This document shows, piece by piece, positions 21,793 through 33,339 of a stretch of 64,000 bases of DNA. Origin of the DNA: Ilyonectria destructans (taxonomy: Eukaryota > Ascomycota > Sordariomycetes > Hypocreales > Nectriaceae); contig JAHEWK010000013.1 in NCBI GenBank assembly GCA_020740775.1, positions 248,001 to 312,000 of the forward strand. The letters run 5' to 3'. A program made the position numbers and the translations under genes. Within the stretch, counting starts at the first letter, position 1; the number at the start of each line of letters is the position of its first letter. Under the pieces are notes generated by a model, which worked only from the letters and a program-made list of their open reading frames with translations, was not told where the DNA came from and did not search any database.

Positions 21793-22627
21793 GTCATTGT
21801 GGGAGCCAGTTTGAGGGCTGATTCGGGTGGATGAATGGACGCTTGCGAGTGATGGGAGATGCGTGTGAACAAGGTTACTTGGTTGTTTGAATCGGCGTCA
21901 AGAGGGCAAAGGGGGCAACCTTTATGCACAATTGAGAGTGAAAGCAATTCTACTTTGCCAGACAACAATTAGAGACTCTGGAGGTACTCCTCCATACATT
22001 GAATAGGTGGCCATTAGCCCTGCGGGGAGGGCTGACTGGAGCCGTTGGTTGCGTCTAACACCTCCGCAAACAATCGACAGATCCGTGGTGCGGACTTGAG
22101 GTACTGCCGGCTCGTCGTGCCGAGATGGTCGCCGGGATGGGTACTGCCGGCAGCGACACAACAAGTAGAAAGCCCTGCCAAGTCTCAATACCAAGGCCGT
22201 CCCCTATTAATACAGTTCAGTAATTGCTATTTCCACTACTATAAACACCTAATTAAAACCTAGAAATTTTAGAGTTGGGGTGATGGATCAAGGTTCTGTA
22301 TGGCTCAATGCTGTGATTGTGCTCTGTATCAACTTCTTGTATGGGCGAGGCTTGGGAGCTCGTAGGGAGGCCATGAGCTGCGGTTTAAGAAAGACAAGAA
22401 GGCTGGAAAACGACAACGAGTTGGAGTTTTGGGAGCAAGGTTGTTCGTGACAGAATCAAAGCCCCGCACTATGTCGATACCCCCCCTCAAACAAAATTAG
22501 CGCGACTAGCTTAGGAGGTTCGGCGTTGATGCATCAATCCGGCATCAACTTGGATCTTGACATGACCAATGGCATACATAGTCCGCAGCTAGACTGTGTG
22601 AGCCGTGACCAATTATGGCACCGTGAA

Positions 22628-22703
22628 AGGTGGAGCGAGAAGTCCGTGGAGCGAGAATGTCCGTGGAGCGAAAATGTCCGTGGAGCGAAAACGTCCGTGG
22701 AGC
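22628..22703 (+). repeat. 17-bp tandem repeat
   Basis: Units TCCGTGGAGCGAGAATG (22643-22659), TCCGTGGAGCGAAAATG (22660-22676) and TCCGTGGAGCGAAAACG (22677-22693), flanked by partial units. They differ by single transitions. Confidence 0.85.
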
Positions 22704-23650
22704 TTGGCAATCGCCCGGAAAGATTGAATATCCGAAACTTGCTCTGAGACTCGTCTTCAACCAACAGGTTCTTGATGAATAGGTCGAGGGACGACAGACA
22801 GTCATACTGCACATCTTGTTTCAGAGCAGGGCATGGATATTCGAAAAGGGCGTAAATATCCCCGTTACCTTGTCAAAGCTGGACCGCTTACCCTCTCTCC
22901 AAGGGATAAAAGAATGAGGCATCACGGGCAGTTTACACTCATGAGTCTGGTATACCCTATACCTCTGTTAAAAGAGCCTCAACTCCGCATCGGGGTGGTT
23001 CAAAACTTCACCGCCACGTTTCGATGCCACGATCACCCGCAGTGAAGCCATTCGGCATGCCAAGCCACGGCCCAACAGCTGATTCTCCGCTCCCCATGCC
23101 GTCTTGATTACTATTTTGATTACTATTCTTGCTATTGCTAGCGGCACACCCGCCTAGAATGCGTTTAGCTCTACAACACACTAGTACGTATCAGAGTACA
23201 ACCCTCGGCTTGATTATATAATAGCGCCCGCGTATCAGGCCGTTAGTGGAAATCGGGATGAAGCCGTCTATCTCTTCTGCATCAATTAAAATCCGATCAC
23301 AACTGGAAAGCTTTCCACTACCGCGTTGAACTCAAACTTTGGGTGCGGAGTTGCGGGGTTGCAGAGTTATTGCCGTGAGGGAGAGGCTATAAGGAACAAA
23401 TCGAAACTGCTCATTGCCAAGAATGAAGTCACCTTTCCAAGGATTTCAGGAAATTACGACTTATAGCAACTTAGCAGGAGGCTTTACACTTTAGTTAACA
23501 GCCTAAGCTGGATTAAACTGCAAGTTTACAATATCTATTTCGTTTCCTTTCTCTTTTCCCTTTCTTGCAGTCTTGTAGCTTTTTCCTTACCCCTGCATAA
23601 CTCTGCCTATCTATTCAAATAAGAGATAGAAGTCAATACAGAATATTTTC

Positions 23651-24595
23651 CTACTCGCCCAACAGCGTCTTGAGAACTTGAGCAGGGGTGCGTTTCGGTG
23701 CGGCTATCTCAAGGACCTCCTTGCTCGTCGTGTCAATTCCGCACTTGCCCTCCCAGGCGGTTTCCGCAGCGTGCCTGATGGACAGGATAACATTCGAAGA
23801 CTCCTTACTTTGGGCCGCCATATACTCAACAAACGAGGCATCCTTGAAGCTAACATCCTCAACCTTGGTGCCAATATACTCCTCAGTCAGAGCGACGATC
23901 TGACGGCCAGAGATATTCTCCGGTCCGTTCATGACGTACTTGGCCTTGTTGTGCGGGGTGACGTCCTCGGCGACCAAGAGGTGAGCTGCGAAAATGCCTA
24001 CGTCGTTGGAGTCGATGATGCCGACAGCCGCATCCTCGGAAGACATCATCCTCAGGGTCTCCTGCTTGCCGGTCTCGCGGAACTTCTTGATTAAGTTGGC
24101 GGCAGGCATGAGGATAAACTGTGTAAAGACATTGGGCTGCAGTGAGGTCCAGTGCAGACGGTCGAATTCCGGCGAGCTCAGCAGGGCCTCGATTGCCCAG
24201 TGCGTGCGAGGGTAGTAGGCCGGGCAGTCCGGGCGAACGTTGGCGGCCGTGGTGGAGATACGCACGACGTACTCGACGCCGGCGTGGAGCGCGGCGAGAT
24301 GGAACGTCGACTCCTCGGCGAAGTGGTTGGGCTCGTTGTGCGAGGCAATAAAGGTCCGGACGACGTTGTTTTCGCGGAGCCAGTCGGCCGTGATCTCGAC
24401 CCACGTCTTCTCGGCGACCTCGACACCGGGCAGTTGGGCCAGCTTCTGGGCTGCCGCGCCGCTCGAGGAACGCGTGAGGGCAAGGATACGGTAGCCAGCA
24501 AAGGCAGTGCTGGTCTTGAGAAGCTCTGACAGGGTCTCAACCACGGCGCGGCCGGTGTTGCCAGTGGCGCCGGCGATGAGGAATGTAGGAGCCAT
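23651..24595 (-). CDS. NmrA-like NAD(P)-binding protein
   Basis: Intronless 314-aa atypical SDR of the NmrA/isoflavone-reductase-like group. The glycine-rich nucleotide motif GATGNTGRAVVETL sits at residues 8-21, and the rest follows the family pattern (RISTTAANVR, HWTSLQPNVF, YVMNGPENISGRQIVAL). Members act as NAD(P)H-dependent reductases or as redox-sensing regulators. No classical YxxxK active site can be pointed to, so catalysis is uncertain. Third positions are strongly G/C-rich. Neighbours give no pathway clue. Confidence 0.85.
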   Translation of the reverse strand: MAPTFLIAGATGNTGRAVVETLSELLKTSTAFAGYRILALTRSSSGAAAQKLAQLPGVEVAEKTWVEITADWLRENNVVRTFIASHNEPNHFAEESTFHLAALHAGVEYVVRISTTAANVRPDCPAYYPRTHWAIEALLSSPEFDRLHWTSLQPNVFTQFILMPAANLIKKFRETGKQETLRMMSSEDAAVGIIDSNDVGIFAAHLLVAEDVTPHNKAKYVMNGPENISGRQIVALTEEYIGTKVEDVSFKDASFVEYMAAQSKESSNVILSIRHAAETAWEGKCGIDTTSKEVLEIAAPKRTPAQVLKTLLGE

Positions 24596-26054
24596 GGCTG
24601 CAGGTGGTTGGATATTGATGAGATAATGGTGGTTTGATGGTGCTGGATGAAGTAGTTTGTGTCCAAGGGTGCGAGAGGGCTGCTCTACTTATACCAGCGT
24701 CACCGCAGCACCACTTACAGCTGAGCACCACTTACAATATGAGGTTCCGGCGCGGGACTGGTGACTAATTGTCCTCTCACTTATCTCGACGAGTTTTTAG
24801 TGGCGTCAAAAGTCGGCCGGAGTTTATTCAAGAGGGTCAATACACAGACGCCTCGGTGCCTGAATAAAGTGAAGCATCCACTCAGACGCTTATAAATAAT
24901 TTGTAGTGCTCCGCACAATGCGTCGCTTCAGGGGCTATTAGGTCTCCGCTTTGAGTTCCGAGTACTGCCTGCCCCCCAGCTTTTTTCCTTTTTCCGATTT
25001 CGCTTTCATTCACCTTGGTTTTCGCTACCGGATGTTTCTTTTCCTCCACCTTTCAGTCACGTCATCTCCTTGAGTGTGCTAGGGTACATGAGATGGTCAG
25101 TACTTTAGGTTACATGCACAGCTGGTTAATCACTCTAGCCATATAATTCTCCCCTCAATTAACCTGCGATTAGACATCTCTGAGGTCTGGGTTAATGAGA
25201 AGCTAGGTACGCCACTGGCTGTTTAGATTATACCTACATAGTAGTATCCCGCCGTTGCCGATCTAGCTATTTGAAAGCCAGAGTCCACAGAGTTCTAGAT
25301 TGTTAAATCTTTGTTATTCTTTTAATCAGGACGGCTGCATCCGGCGCATTAGCGCAGTAGTTCAAGTTGATACCCATTACTTAAACTCAAGGTGCATCGA
25401 GGCTCTGTAACGGATCCAACAATTTGTCAAAGATGCAAGATAGGGTTCGTCATCAGTGAGCTTACATACAACCCATTTGAAGTCAAATCATAGGGATATA
25501 TGCCGGTAAGACGCCAAGAATATCAGGCAGATGGTCGTTGCAATTCCAACCGTTGCAGTAGATCAGGCCGGGTTACGAGGATGGATATTACCGTCGCCGA
25601 CCATAATAGGAAGGTATCGACAATCTCCGAGAGGGAGGCTCTAAGACTGGATCTAAGTCAATAGCCACAAGAACAGGTGAGGGCTGGTCAGATTCGGTCA
25701 GACTAGAGGCTTGTTCCGAGGCGGATGTATCGTGGGTAGCTGATGGTCCGTTGAGTGGATTCAGATTCCAAGAGACATTCAGGGATTCTCAGTACGGCTG
25801 AGATGGGGGTTCAGTCAACCCCGCGCCTCTAGTTGGGCCGATCAACAATAGACTGATGAACCCCGCACCCAACAGACGATCCTGCTGGAGCTGCCGAGGC
25901 ACGGCTTCTTGTGAGGCTATGGGGTATCGCATGTACCAATGATGGGCATTCATTTTTAATAACCCCTCTTTGAAGCGATCGCAGTATGCACTTCTTATCC
26001 AAACATCCACCAAATTCCGATCATTCCATTCGAAAATCTACGAAATCTGGCGAA
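24596..26054. other. Intergenic
   Basis: Divergent region between the NmrA-like gene and the class II aldolase gene. No additional gene or repeat recognised. An open frame at 25,789-26,013 (minus) lacks protein-like features. Confidence 0.5.
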
Positions 26055-27107
26055 ATGGCCCCGTCGCTCACTGCATCCGGTCTTGAAGGCATTATCAAGG
26101 ACGAAACTGGCACCAGTTACGACATCAACGATGCCACGGCCATGCCAGCGGCCTCGACTGGGTTTCGTCCGCCTAAGTTTACGGACCCCCTTGAGGAGCG
26201 CCAGTATCTGAAGGGCAGATTGGCCTTGGCCTTCCGAATCTTTGCCAAGCTCGGATTTGATGAAGGGTGAGTTCTTCTTTGGGGGGGGAGGGAGACCCCG
26301 GGTTGGCCTGGTTAACAAGTGAATGACATAGAGTGGCTGGACACATTACCGTTCGAGTATGACCCCCATTCTTGCCATTGAGACCTAGGCTAACGTTCTA
26401 GCTAGGACCCTGTCGAGCCAACAAGCTTCTGGGTCAATCCATTCGGCGTGGCTTGGCCTATACTGAAGGCTTCTGACCTTATTCGGGTGAATTCCGAGGG
26501 CAAGATTGTCGAGGGCGGCCCAGTTAAGTTGCTCAATGCTGCGGGTTAGTCTGCATATTCCGATTTTCCAGTACTAGCTAGTCCCTGGAACTAACGCGGT
26601 TCATCAGCATATATGATTCATCATGCTATTCATGAGGCTCGACCAGACGTGAATTGCGTTGCGCATTCTCACTCTGTTCACGGGAGAGCGTTCTCCACAC
26701 TCGGCCGTTCACTCGATATCATCTCCCAAGACTCCTGCGCATTCTACAATGACCTAGCATTCTATGATTCCTTCGGTGGAATAGTCCTCGGGGAGAGCGA
26801 AGGTCGCCACATCGCAGAACTGCTGGGCAACAAAAAGGCGGCCATTTTAGCCAACCACGGCCTTCTCACGACCGGCAAGTCTATCGAATCTACAGTATTC
26901 TGGTTTATGAGTCTCGAAACTTGCTGTCGAGTACAGCTCCTCGCAGATGCTGCAGCAGCTGGAAGGGGTGGAGAGGTAGTTAAGATTGCCGATAAAGAGG
27001 CTGCTTTCACTTACGCTACTGTTGGCACTGAACTTGCCGGATGGTTTTCTGCTAAGCCTACTTTTCAAATGATGGAGAGGGAGGCTGGAAAAGAGTACGC
27101 CTTGTAA
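26055..27107 (+). CDS. Class II aldolase/adducin-family protein
   Basis: 291-aa member of the AraD/FucA class II aldolase fold. Exons 26055-26266, 26332-26356, 26406-26544 and 26608-27107 (sum divisible by three), including a 25-nt micro-exon. Introns are 65, 49 and 63 bp. The Zn-binding histidines are present: H145 and H147 in VAHSHSVHG, and H209 in LANHGLLTTG. VAGHITVRDP is the typical early motif, and it is assembled across two splice junctions. The family includes sugar-phosphate aldolases, ribulose-phosphate epimerases and a few aromatic decarboxylases (3,4-dihydroxyphthalate decarboxylase). Fungal homologues are mostly uncharacterised. Given a dihydroxyphthalate decarboxylase homologue 14 kb away, a decarboxylase role is conceivable but unproven. 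Confidence 0.85.
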
Positions 27108-28000
27108 ACAGTGTGGTTTAAAGGTTTTAGTAGCGAATCAGATCCGGCTTACTCTATTAGATTAAGTATATATACGACTCTTATTCTACGTCAAATATGA
27201 CGGAGCCTGTTTTGTCTCGAAATTAATGACTAGGCACTTAGGAGTCGTTTGACCTAGCGAGAGCTACATTAATGTGTCTCTAAAGAGGCAGCAAGTAAAA
27301 AAGTCTGGCAGACATTGGGACCCTTTTACCAAAGTCTGCAGTCAAGGAACAGGTGTAAGTTGACGCATATGGGAGACGGTGTGTTCGCTAGCTCGTGAGA
27401 AGTATGGGGCTGATAGTGTACGCTTCTTCATTTAGAGAGTATGTTTCCTCCATGAATTAATGAACTCGTCGTATTCTGCCGCGGAAGGTGGTGTTGTTAG
27501 GTCATTTGTTCTTATCTCTCATGCTTAGGAAGAACCAGGAACAGAGATCGTGGAGTTGAAACTCAATACAAGTCGAATATTAAAACTGAATGTACCGATA
27601 CTTTCCAATCATTATCTTGCACTACTCAACTCTCCATTCTTCATCCCCTCTTTTTCTATTATGTCACGGTCCGACTTGATACCCTCCATACCCGTGTCGT
27701 TATTCCATTTCGTCTTGCATGTATCCCTGTTCAGGGTGGTGCGCCTCGCATGGGCCGAAAATATATACGGCCTCGCCATATAAACACATATAAGATCGAT
27801 AAGGCAAGGGAGCGACTTCTCTTCAAGCCGGTCTTGAATCATGATGAGCAACTGGTGCAGTCAACAAAATGGGATGCTGCGCCACCGCGAGACGTTGAAG
27901 TGAATAATTGGGAGGCAGTAGCAGAATGGGAGCATAAGATTGCGGTGTGACAGCACGCAACTATCAGATTGCCTCACCATTCGACGAATACAACTTCCTC
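27108..28000. other. Convergent intergenic spacer
   Basis: Between the 3' ends of the class II aldolase gene and the AAA ATPase gene. The short open frames are not protein-like. Confidence 0.5.
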
Positions 28001-30378
28001 TCACCGTACACCCTTGATTTTGAGTACATCCTGCACATAGCTGAGAGTAAGTATACTCTTTTCACTAAGTGCTAATGACCTTGCCGTCTTAATCACATTC
28101 TTGATCTGACGTCCATTAAGCTCCACTTCAGCAAGTTCCTCAAGATCATCATCAGAAAGGCCATTAAGATCTCGCTTCGCAAAAGTCTTCCAAATCTGTA
28201 GCCTAATTGTAGAATCCAGCTTAGGGTAGTTGATAGTCAGATGAATGCGGGATTCAAATGCCGGATCGAAGGATGAAACTCTGTTAGTTGTCAAGAACAT
28301 GACACCTTCGTAGTACTCGAGAAGTCGTAAGAAAATTGAGACTAGCTAATTGCTTTGGAGGCCTGACACTGATGATCGACGCTCCAGAAACACATCGCAT
28401 TCGTCCAGGAGAAGTACAGCCCCCCATCTTGCCGATAACTCGAGTACACGGTGTAAATTTTGTTCGACTTCGCTTGCGTCATCACCCAATTCTCCTGCGC
28501 TCATGCCATACAGCGGTTTGCGCATGGTCTCGGCAACTATCGGTCTGTTAGCAAGGCAAGATATGCTAGGGGGAGCAATGGTGAAGACCTGATTCAGAAG
28601 TGAGTGTTTTTCCAGTCCCAGGCTCGCCACTTAGAAGCATAATCATGCCCCTTCCTTCCTAGTGGGTTAGTCTTTGAGGTCTTTTAACTGACACTGATTG
28701 TTCTAACCTTTGCCTTTGATCACGTCATCAAAGTCGTCTAATCCAGACATTTGTACTTCCACGAAAGCCTTGATAACTCGCTTGTAGTTGCCCTGCAATA
28801 CGAGCCGATCAAAAGCTGTCACGTTCCACGATATATCTCGGATCGATTCGACCTCGAGATAAGCTAGGCCAACAGTAAGTAAATGGACATACAGAAAGGT
28901 ATAACAAAAATATGCCTACCCCATTTCTTTGCCTCGAGACAGAACCCTCTAACAAAATTGGTGCAAAGTGCGTAGTGTTTCCCTGAAAGATTGTGGCCGC
29001 TCAAAGCTGTTTTCTCGTTATTAAATTGTACCACATCATGTACTCAATAGACAATGAACCGGGGCAACAGTGGGAGAATGGTAACACACCTTTTGGCCTG
29101 GCCGGTCTTACAGTTTCCTTTCCTCTAGCGACCATTACCATCTGATCTATAATGCGTTGAGACAACAGATACGAAATGGGAATTGGGGTCCCAGAATAGC
29201 CATGATCGCCAATATTTTCAAGCGATCTGTCATCAGCAAGCGGGCTGAGTGCTTGAGTATGATCGTCGTTATACTCGGAGAACGAGCGGCTGTCGATAAC
29301 AATTCTTTCGTCATCGGCCTTTTGACGAACATGTAAGCAGGCATTTGTTGACGTTGGATCAGAAATTTTAACCGACATGTTGTTTTCGTGGAGCTCCGAA
29401 TATGGGTTTTGCCAATTGATAGGCTCCAGAGTACGCCTTGTGATGAATCCCGTTGAGTTTTTCAAAATTACGACCCCTCTCAGTCAGCCGATTCCGAATG
29501 GCATCCATACCAGGATGAAGGTGACTGGGAATGACGTCAAGGTCCAGCATTGATTTCACATTCTGAAAACTATCAATGACTAGGGTTGCTTTCTTCCAGC
29601 CGAACGCTTCTCCATCGGCATCGATAAAGCGACAGCTGAGGTGGTATGACTTAGCTCCTTCATGCTCGATATAGCGGCCGTGATCTAGCAGATACAAACG
29701 GCTTAGACCATTCGACTCGGTGTAAACCTCGGCGCCAGGCTCAAACAGGGCCCAAACATAGTCAAAGGAGATGACCTGGTTTCTCAGCAAGTCCACTACT
29801 TGGTCGATATTATCCCTGATTTCGGTAGAGATGATATCAGCTAGTAGTTTGTAGTGCAACTTCTCAACGCCGTTGTCTTCTCCTGGATTGGCCTTTTCAA
29901 ACTTTTCCCATCTGTAAAAGAACTCTCGAAATGGGGCTCGAAATTCGAGCGCTTTGAGGTTAGTATTGATGCCTCTATAGCCAGAGAACACTGGCTCTAG
30001 CTGTCTTTTGATCAATGGGCTTTGCACTTTGGTGGAATGCAAAGCGAGGACAGGCTCGTTAGTACCTCCAGGAACTTTCTCTCGTCGTACAATGAGAGAA
30101 AATCTTGCTGAATCCGGTGTTGACTTGGAGTTGATGCCTACGTCAGCGGGGGCCCATTCTTGCCAGGGTTCACCTTGACTTTCTCTGTATAGGTCCTTCG
30201 TTATGGTAGTCATTCCCACTTGGATAGCTTCTTCAACTTTCTTCCCATCAGGTTCATGCTCGTCATCTTCAGATTACGTGGAAGCTGAAGTGGTCTCGGA
30301 GGCGGAGTTTGTGGGCCAAACAGCTTGGGGCTCTGGAACTAGAGCAAAGTGATCGAGAGATGCAGATTCAGAACCCAT
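28001..30378 (-). pseudogene. AAA ATPase (fungal BCS1-like/DUF7025 type) with in-frame stops
   Basis: Reads as a fungal AAA ATPase with an N-terminal DUF7025-like region (FEPGAEVYTES, YLLDHGRYIEHEGAKSY) and a C-terminal AAA module: P-loop GEPGTGKT, Walker B AVLLLDECD, and second-region MFLTTNR. Introns can be placed around 28,930-29,100, between VEVQ...GKGK and GRGMIM (53 bp), and inside SES-VAETMRKPL (52 bp). Two stops interrupt the frame. TAA at 30274-30276 lies within an N-terminal segment starting MGSESASL at 30378. TAG at 28346-28348 lies just before the conserved LVSIFLRLLEYY and is not removable by any adequate intron. Both fit CAA/CAG to TAA/TAG transitions. If translation starts at 30213 the first stop is irrelevant, but the second still truncates the AAA domain. 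The splice around 29,320-29,380 is uncertain. Confidence 0.7.
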
Positions 30379-30955
30379 GTTCCTTTTGATAGATGGCTAG
30401 AATCTCCGGTGGATTGATCGAGGAGATTGAGACTTACAGCTATCCAGGGCGACCTAGGATATTAAGAGAAATGATGAGGTGCTAGTCCGCGTGAAAACCG
30501 ATAAGAGATGTGGAGAGCCAGGCCTAACGCGTCGCACAACCTACGAGCTGTAAATGCGAGAGAAAAAAATTGCAGCAGCCTTCCAAGGGTTTTTTTTCAG
30601 GCAGCGTCCTCAAAGCATAGCCGAAGTACGCTGTAGCGTTTCACAATTGCATTTTCGCGCCCGGTTTCTTAGCATATAATCGGACTTATCCACTACTCAA
30701 GCAGATGCAGTCATGCTGACATCAATATTTTATCATGGCAGCTAAGCTGTGATCATAGCTTTCACATTAGTGCCCAATATCTTCCAACAGCTGTAGGGAG
30801 AACTAATGGGGTCCATGTGGCACTTGCGGCTACACTTTTATGCCTTAGCATCCTAGTCGGCCTGTTAGGGCCACGCGCGCATATATAGTGGCACTCAATA
30901 TTCAACGCCTTAATTAGGCACCCGTGGTAAACCTGAATTAGTAGTTCTATAGTTA
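30379..30955. other. Intergenic flank of AT-rich island
   Basis: Promoter side of the AAA ATPase gene, grading into repeat sequence. No gene seen. Confidence 0.45.
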
Positions 30956-30956
30956 A

Positions 30957-32766
30957 ACCGTTATTGTTAAAATCACCGTTCCGACTACTGTTTCAAATTC
31001 TGTACAGTCATGTGCTTGCATAAGTGTGACGAGGGACTTAGTCTATTGATTGTGAGTCTAATTACAGTCTTTTGCCTCTTTTATATCAGTCTGCTGACTC
31101 TGGGAAAGACCACTAAGTATATAACCTCCTCTATAATATCTCTCTATAATTTAGTTCCCTTAGGTTCTTATAGTTATTAATTCTTTAGCTATAAGTTAAT
31201 TAATACTATATTATAGATTAGCTATATAATCTATACTATATAGCTAGAGCTATATAAGCTATTTAAGAATGTTTTTTCAGCTGGAGAAATTATCTTACTT
31301 TTATAGTTCTAAATTATTATTTTAAGATAGTTTATTTTAGTAGTAATTTAGAGTTCTAAAGCTATATTTAGTCCGGCTAGCTTTTAAATGATATAATAGC
31401 TAAATATAAGTAACTATATTAAATATAGTTTACTAGGTAGATTAATTTATATTCTTCTAATATCTTTAAATCTGGACTTTTTTAGTTGCAATTTATAGCT
31501 TTAAAATAAAAATTAAATTACTTTAAATTAAATAGTATAAATTAAAATAGAAGCTATAAGTATAGCTATACTTAGAAGATACTATATCAGTCTAAAGAAT
31601 AAAATAGAAAGTAAATATCTTTAGCTAGTTAAATAGTTAGTTAAGTAGTTAGTTAAGGTATATATAAGAATAAAAAGATAATTAGAATAAAAAAGATAAG
31701 GCTTATAAAGCTTTTATTAAGAGGTTAAAATACCCTAGTATATATATACTTATAGAGAGAACTAAAAGCTTAATAGTAAAAAAAGAAATACTAATAATAG
31801 TATTAATAATATAGACTATATACTCAGTCTATTTAAAGGTTAATAATTTACTTAGATAGACTAAAATTTCTAATCTAACTAGTTACCTGTTTTAATACCT
31901 TAATAAGCTATAGAAATAGCTATATCTTAAAAAAGCTAGATCTATTAAAAAAGCTAAATCTACTAAAAAAGCTAGATCTACTAAAAAAGCTAGATCTTAA
32001 AAAAGGCAAAATTATAATAGATATAAAAGCTCTATAAGCCTTATCTTTTATATTCTAATTATCCTTCTATTTTTATATATATCTTAACTAACTACTTAAC
32101 TAACTACTTAACTAACTACTTAACTAACTACTTAACTAACTAAAGATATCTACTTTCTGCCCTATACTATAGACTGATATAGTCTTTTCTAATTATCAGT
32201 ATACTTATAGCTTCTCTTTTAATCTCTATTATTTAATTTTAAGTAATTCAACCCTTATTTTAAGGCTATAAATTACAGCTAAAAAATTAGAATTTAAAAA
32301 TATTATAGAAATCCAAATTAACTAATCTAATAAGCTTTATTTAATATAGCTAATAGTCTTTAGCTATTATATAATTTAAAAGCTAGCAAATTAAAATATA
32401 GCTTTATAACTTTAAGTTACTATAGAGCTAATCTATTTTAAGGCTTTAATTTAAAAATACTAAAGGTATATACTTTCTCCAGCAGAAAGAGTATTTATTA
32501 ATAGCTTATATAGTACTATATAGTCTATATAGCTAATAAATAATATAGTATTAATTAACTTATAGCTAAAGAATTAATAACTATAAGAACCTAAGGGAAC
32601 TAAATAATAAAGAGATATTATAGAGGAGGTTATATATTTAGTAGTTAGAAGAGGTAAAAAACTGTAATTAGATTTATAATTAATAGATTAAATTTCTTAT
32701 TATATTTATATAAGTATATAATATATAATTTAAAATAGTAGTTAGAATAGTAATTTTAATAATAAT
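30957..32766. repeat. Large imperfect inverted repeat, RIP-altered
   Basis: The sequence 30,957-31,710 reappears reverse-complemented at about 32,036-32,766. Examples are GTTCCCTTAGGTTCTTATAG near 31,152 against its complement near 32,600, and TTGTTAAAATCACCGTTCC near 30,963 against an A/T-converted version near 32,745. Differences are mainly C-to-T and G-to-A. The outer left arm is little changed, while its partner is heavily converted. A 12-bp tandem (TTAACTAACTAC, about five copies, 32,085-32,140) and a 17-19-bp AAAAAAGCTAGATCTACT tandem (31,930-32,000) lie within. Confidence 0.7.
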
Positions 32767-33100
32767 AAAGCTTTTATATCTATTATAATTTTACCTTTTT
32801 TAAGATTTAATTTTTCCAGTAGATATAACTTTTTCAGTAGATTTAGCTTTCTTAAGATTTAGCTTTTTTAGTAGATTTAGCTTTTTTAAGATATAGCTAT
32901 TCCTACAGTCTATTAAGGTATTAAAAAAGATAATCAGTTAGATTAGAAATCTTAATCTATTTAAGTAACTATTAACCTTTAAATAGACTGAATATATAGT
33001 CTGTATTATTAATACTATTATTGGTATTTTCTTTTACTGTTAAGCTTCTAGTCCCCCCTCTGGGTATATATATACTAGGGCACCCTAACCTCTTAATACT
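31711..33100. mobile_element. Degenerate transposon-like element with ~330-bp terminal inverted repeats
   Basis: The left end (ATTAAGAGGTTAAAATACCCTAGTA, 31,711 on) and right end (TACTAGGGCACCCTAACCTCTTAAT, to 33,100) are inverted copies of one unit of about 330 bp enclosing about 0.7 kb of AT-rich sequence. No coding potential remains. The termini begin TATTAAGAGG, so a TA target duplication (Tc1/mariner-like) is possible but cannot be proven. A solitary copy of the unit at 12,966-13,199 and further degraded copies in the 60-64 kb block show that this is a dispersed family. Confidence 0.55.
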
Positions 33101-33339
33101 TAAACTGTATTCCAGTGACCGATGTATGCCAGGGACATAAGTATCCGCACCGGTATGTTATACCACGCCTGTGGTTGGACCAGTACGTTCTTTCGTCAAT
33201 ATGGCAGTGCCCAGCGTTGTGTTGCTCAACGAAGTGAATTGAAGTATAACCTTGATGTATAATAACCCCCCCCCCCAAAACCTTCGCCTTCAGTCAACCT
33301 TCCACCCAGAAACCGTCTGCCCCCGGATGACTTATGCAG

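Larger units (their letters stand above)
20212..23650. other. Long intergenic region
   Basis: 3.4 kb upstream of the chimeric bZIP gene. Apart from one short open frame (21508-21792) and a 17-bp tandem repeat (22628-22703), listed separately, no gene is supported. A long 5' leader and promoter for the bZIP gene may occupy the left part. Confidence 0.45.

Noticed and set aside
23883..24666. Long open frames in other frames over the NmrA-like gene
   Set aside because: Arg/Pro-rich shadow frames produced by the high G/C third positions of the real gene.
33260..33282. Poly-C run after the transposon-like element
   Set aside because: Homopolymer with no supporting structure; not evidence of a poly-A-tailed retroelement.
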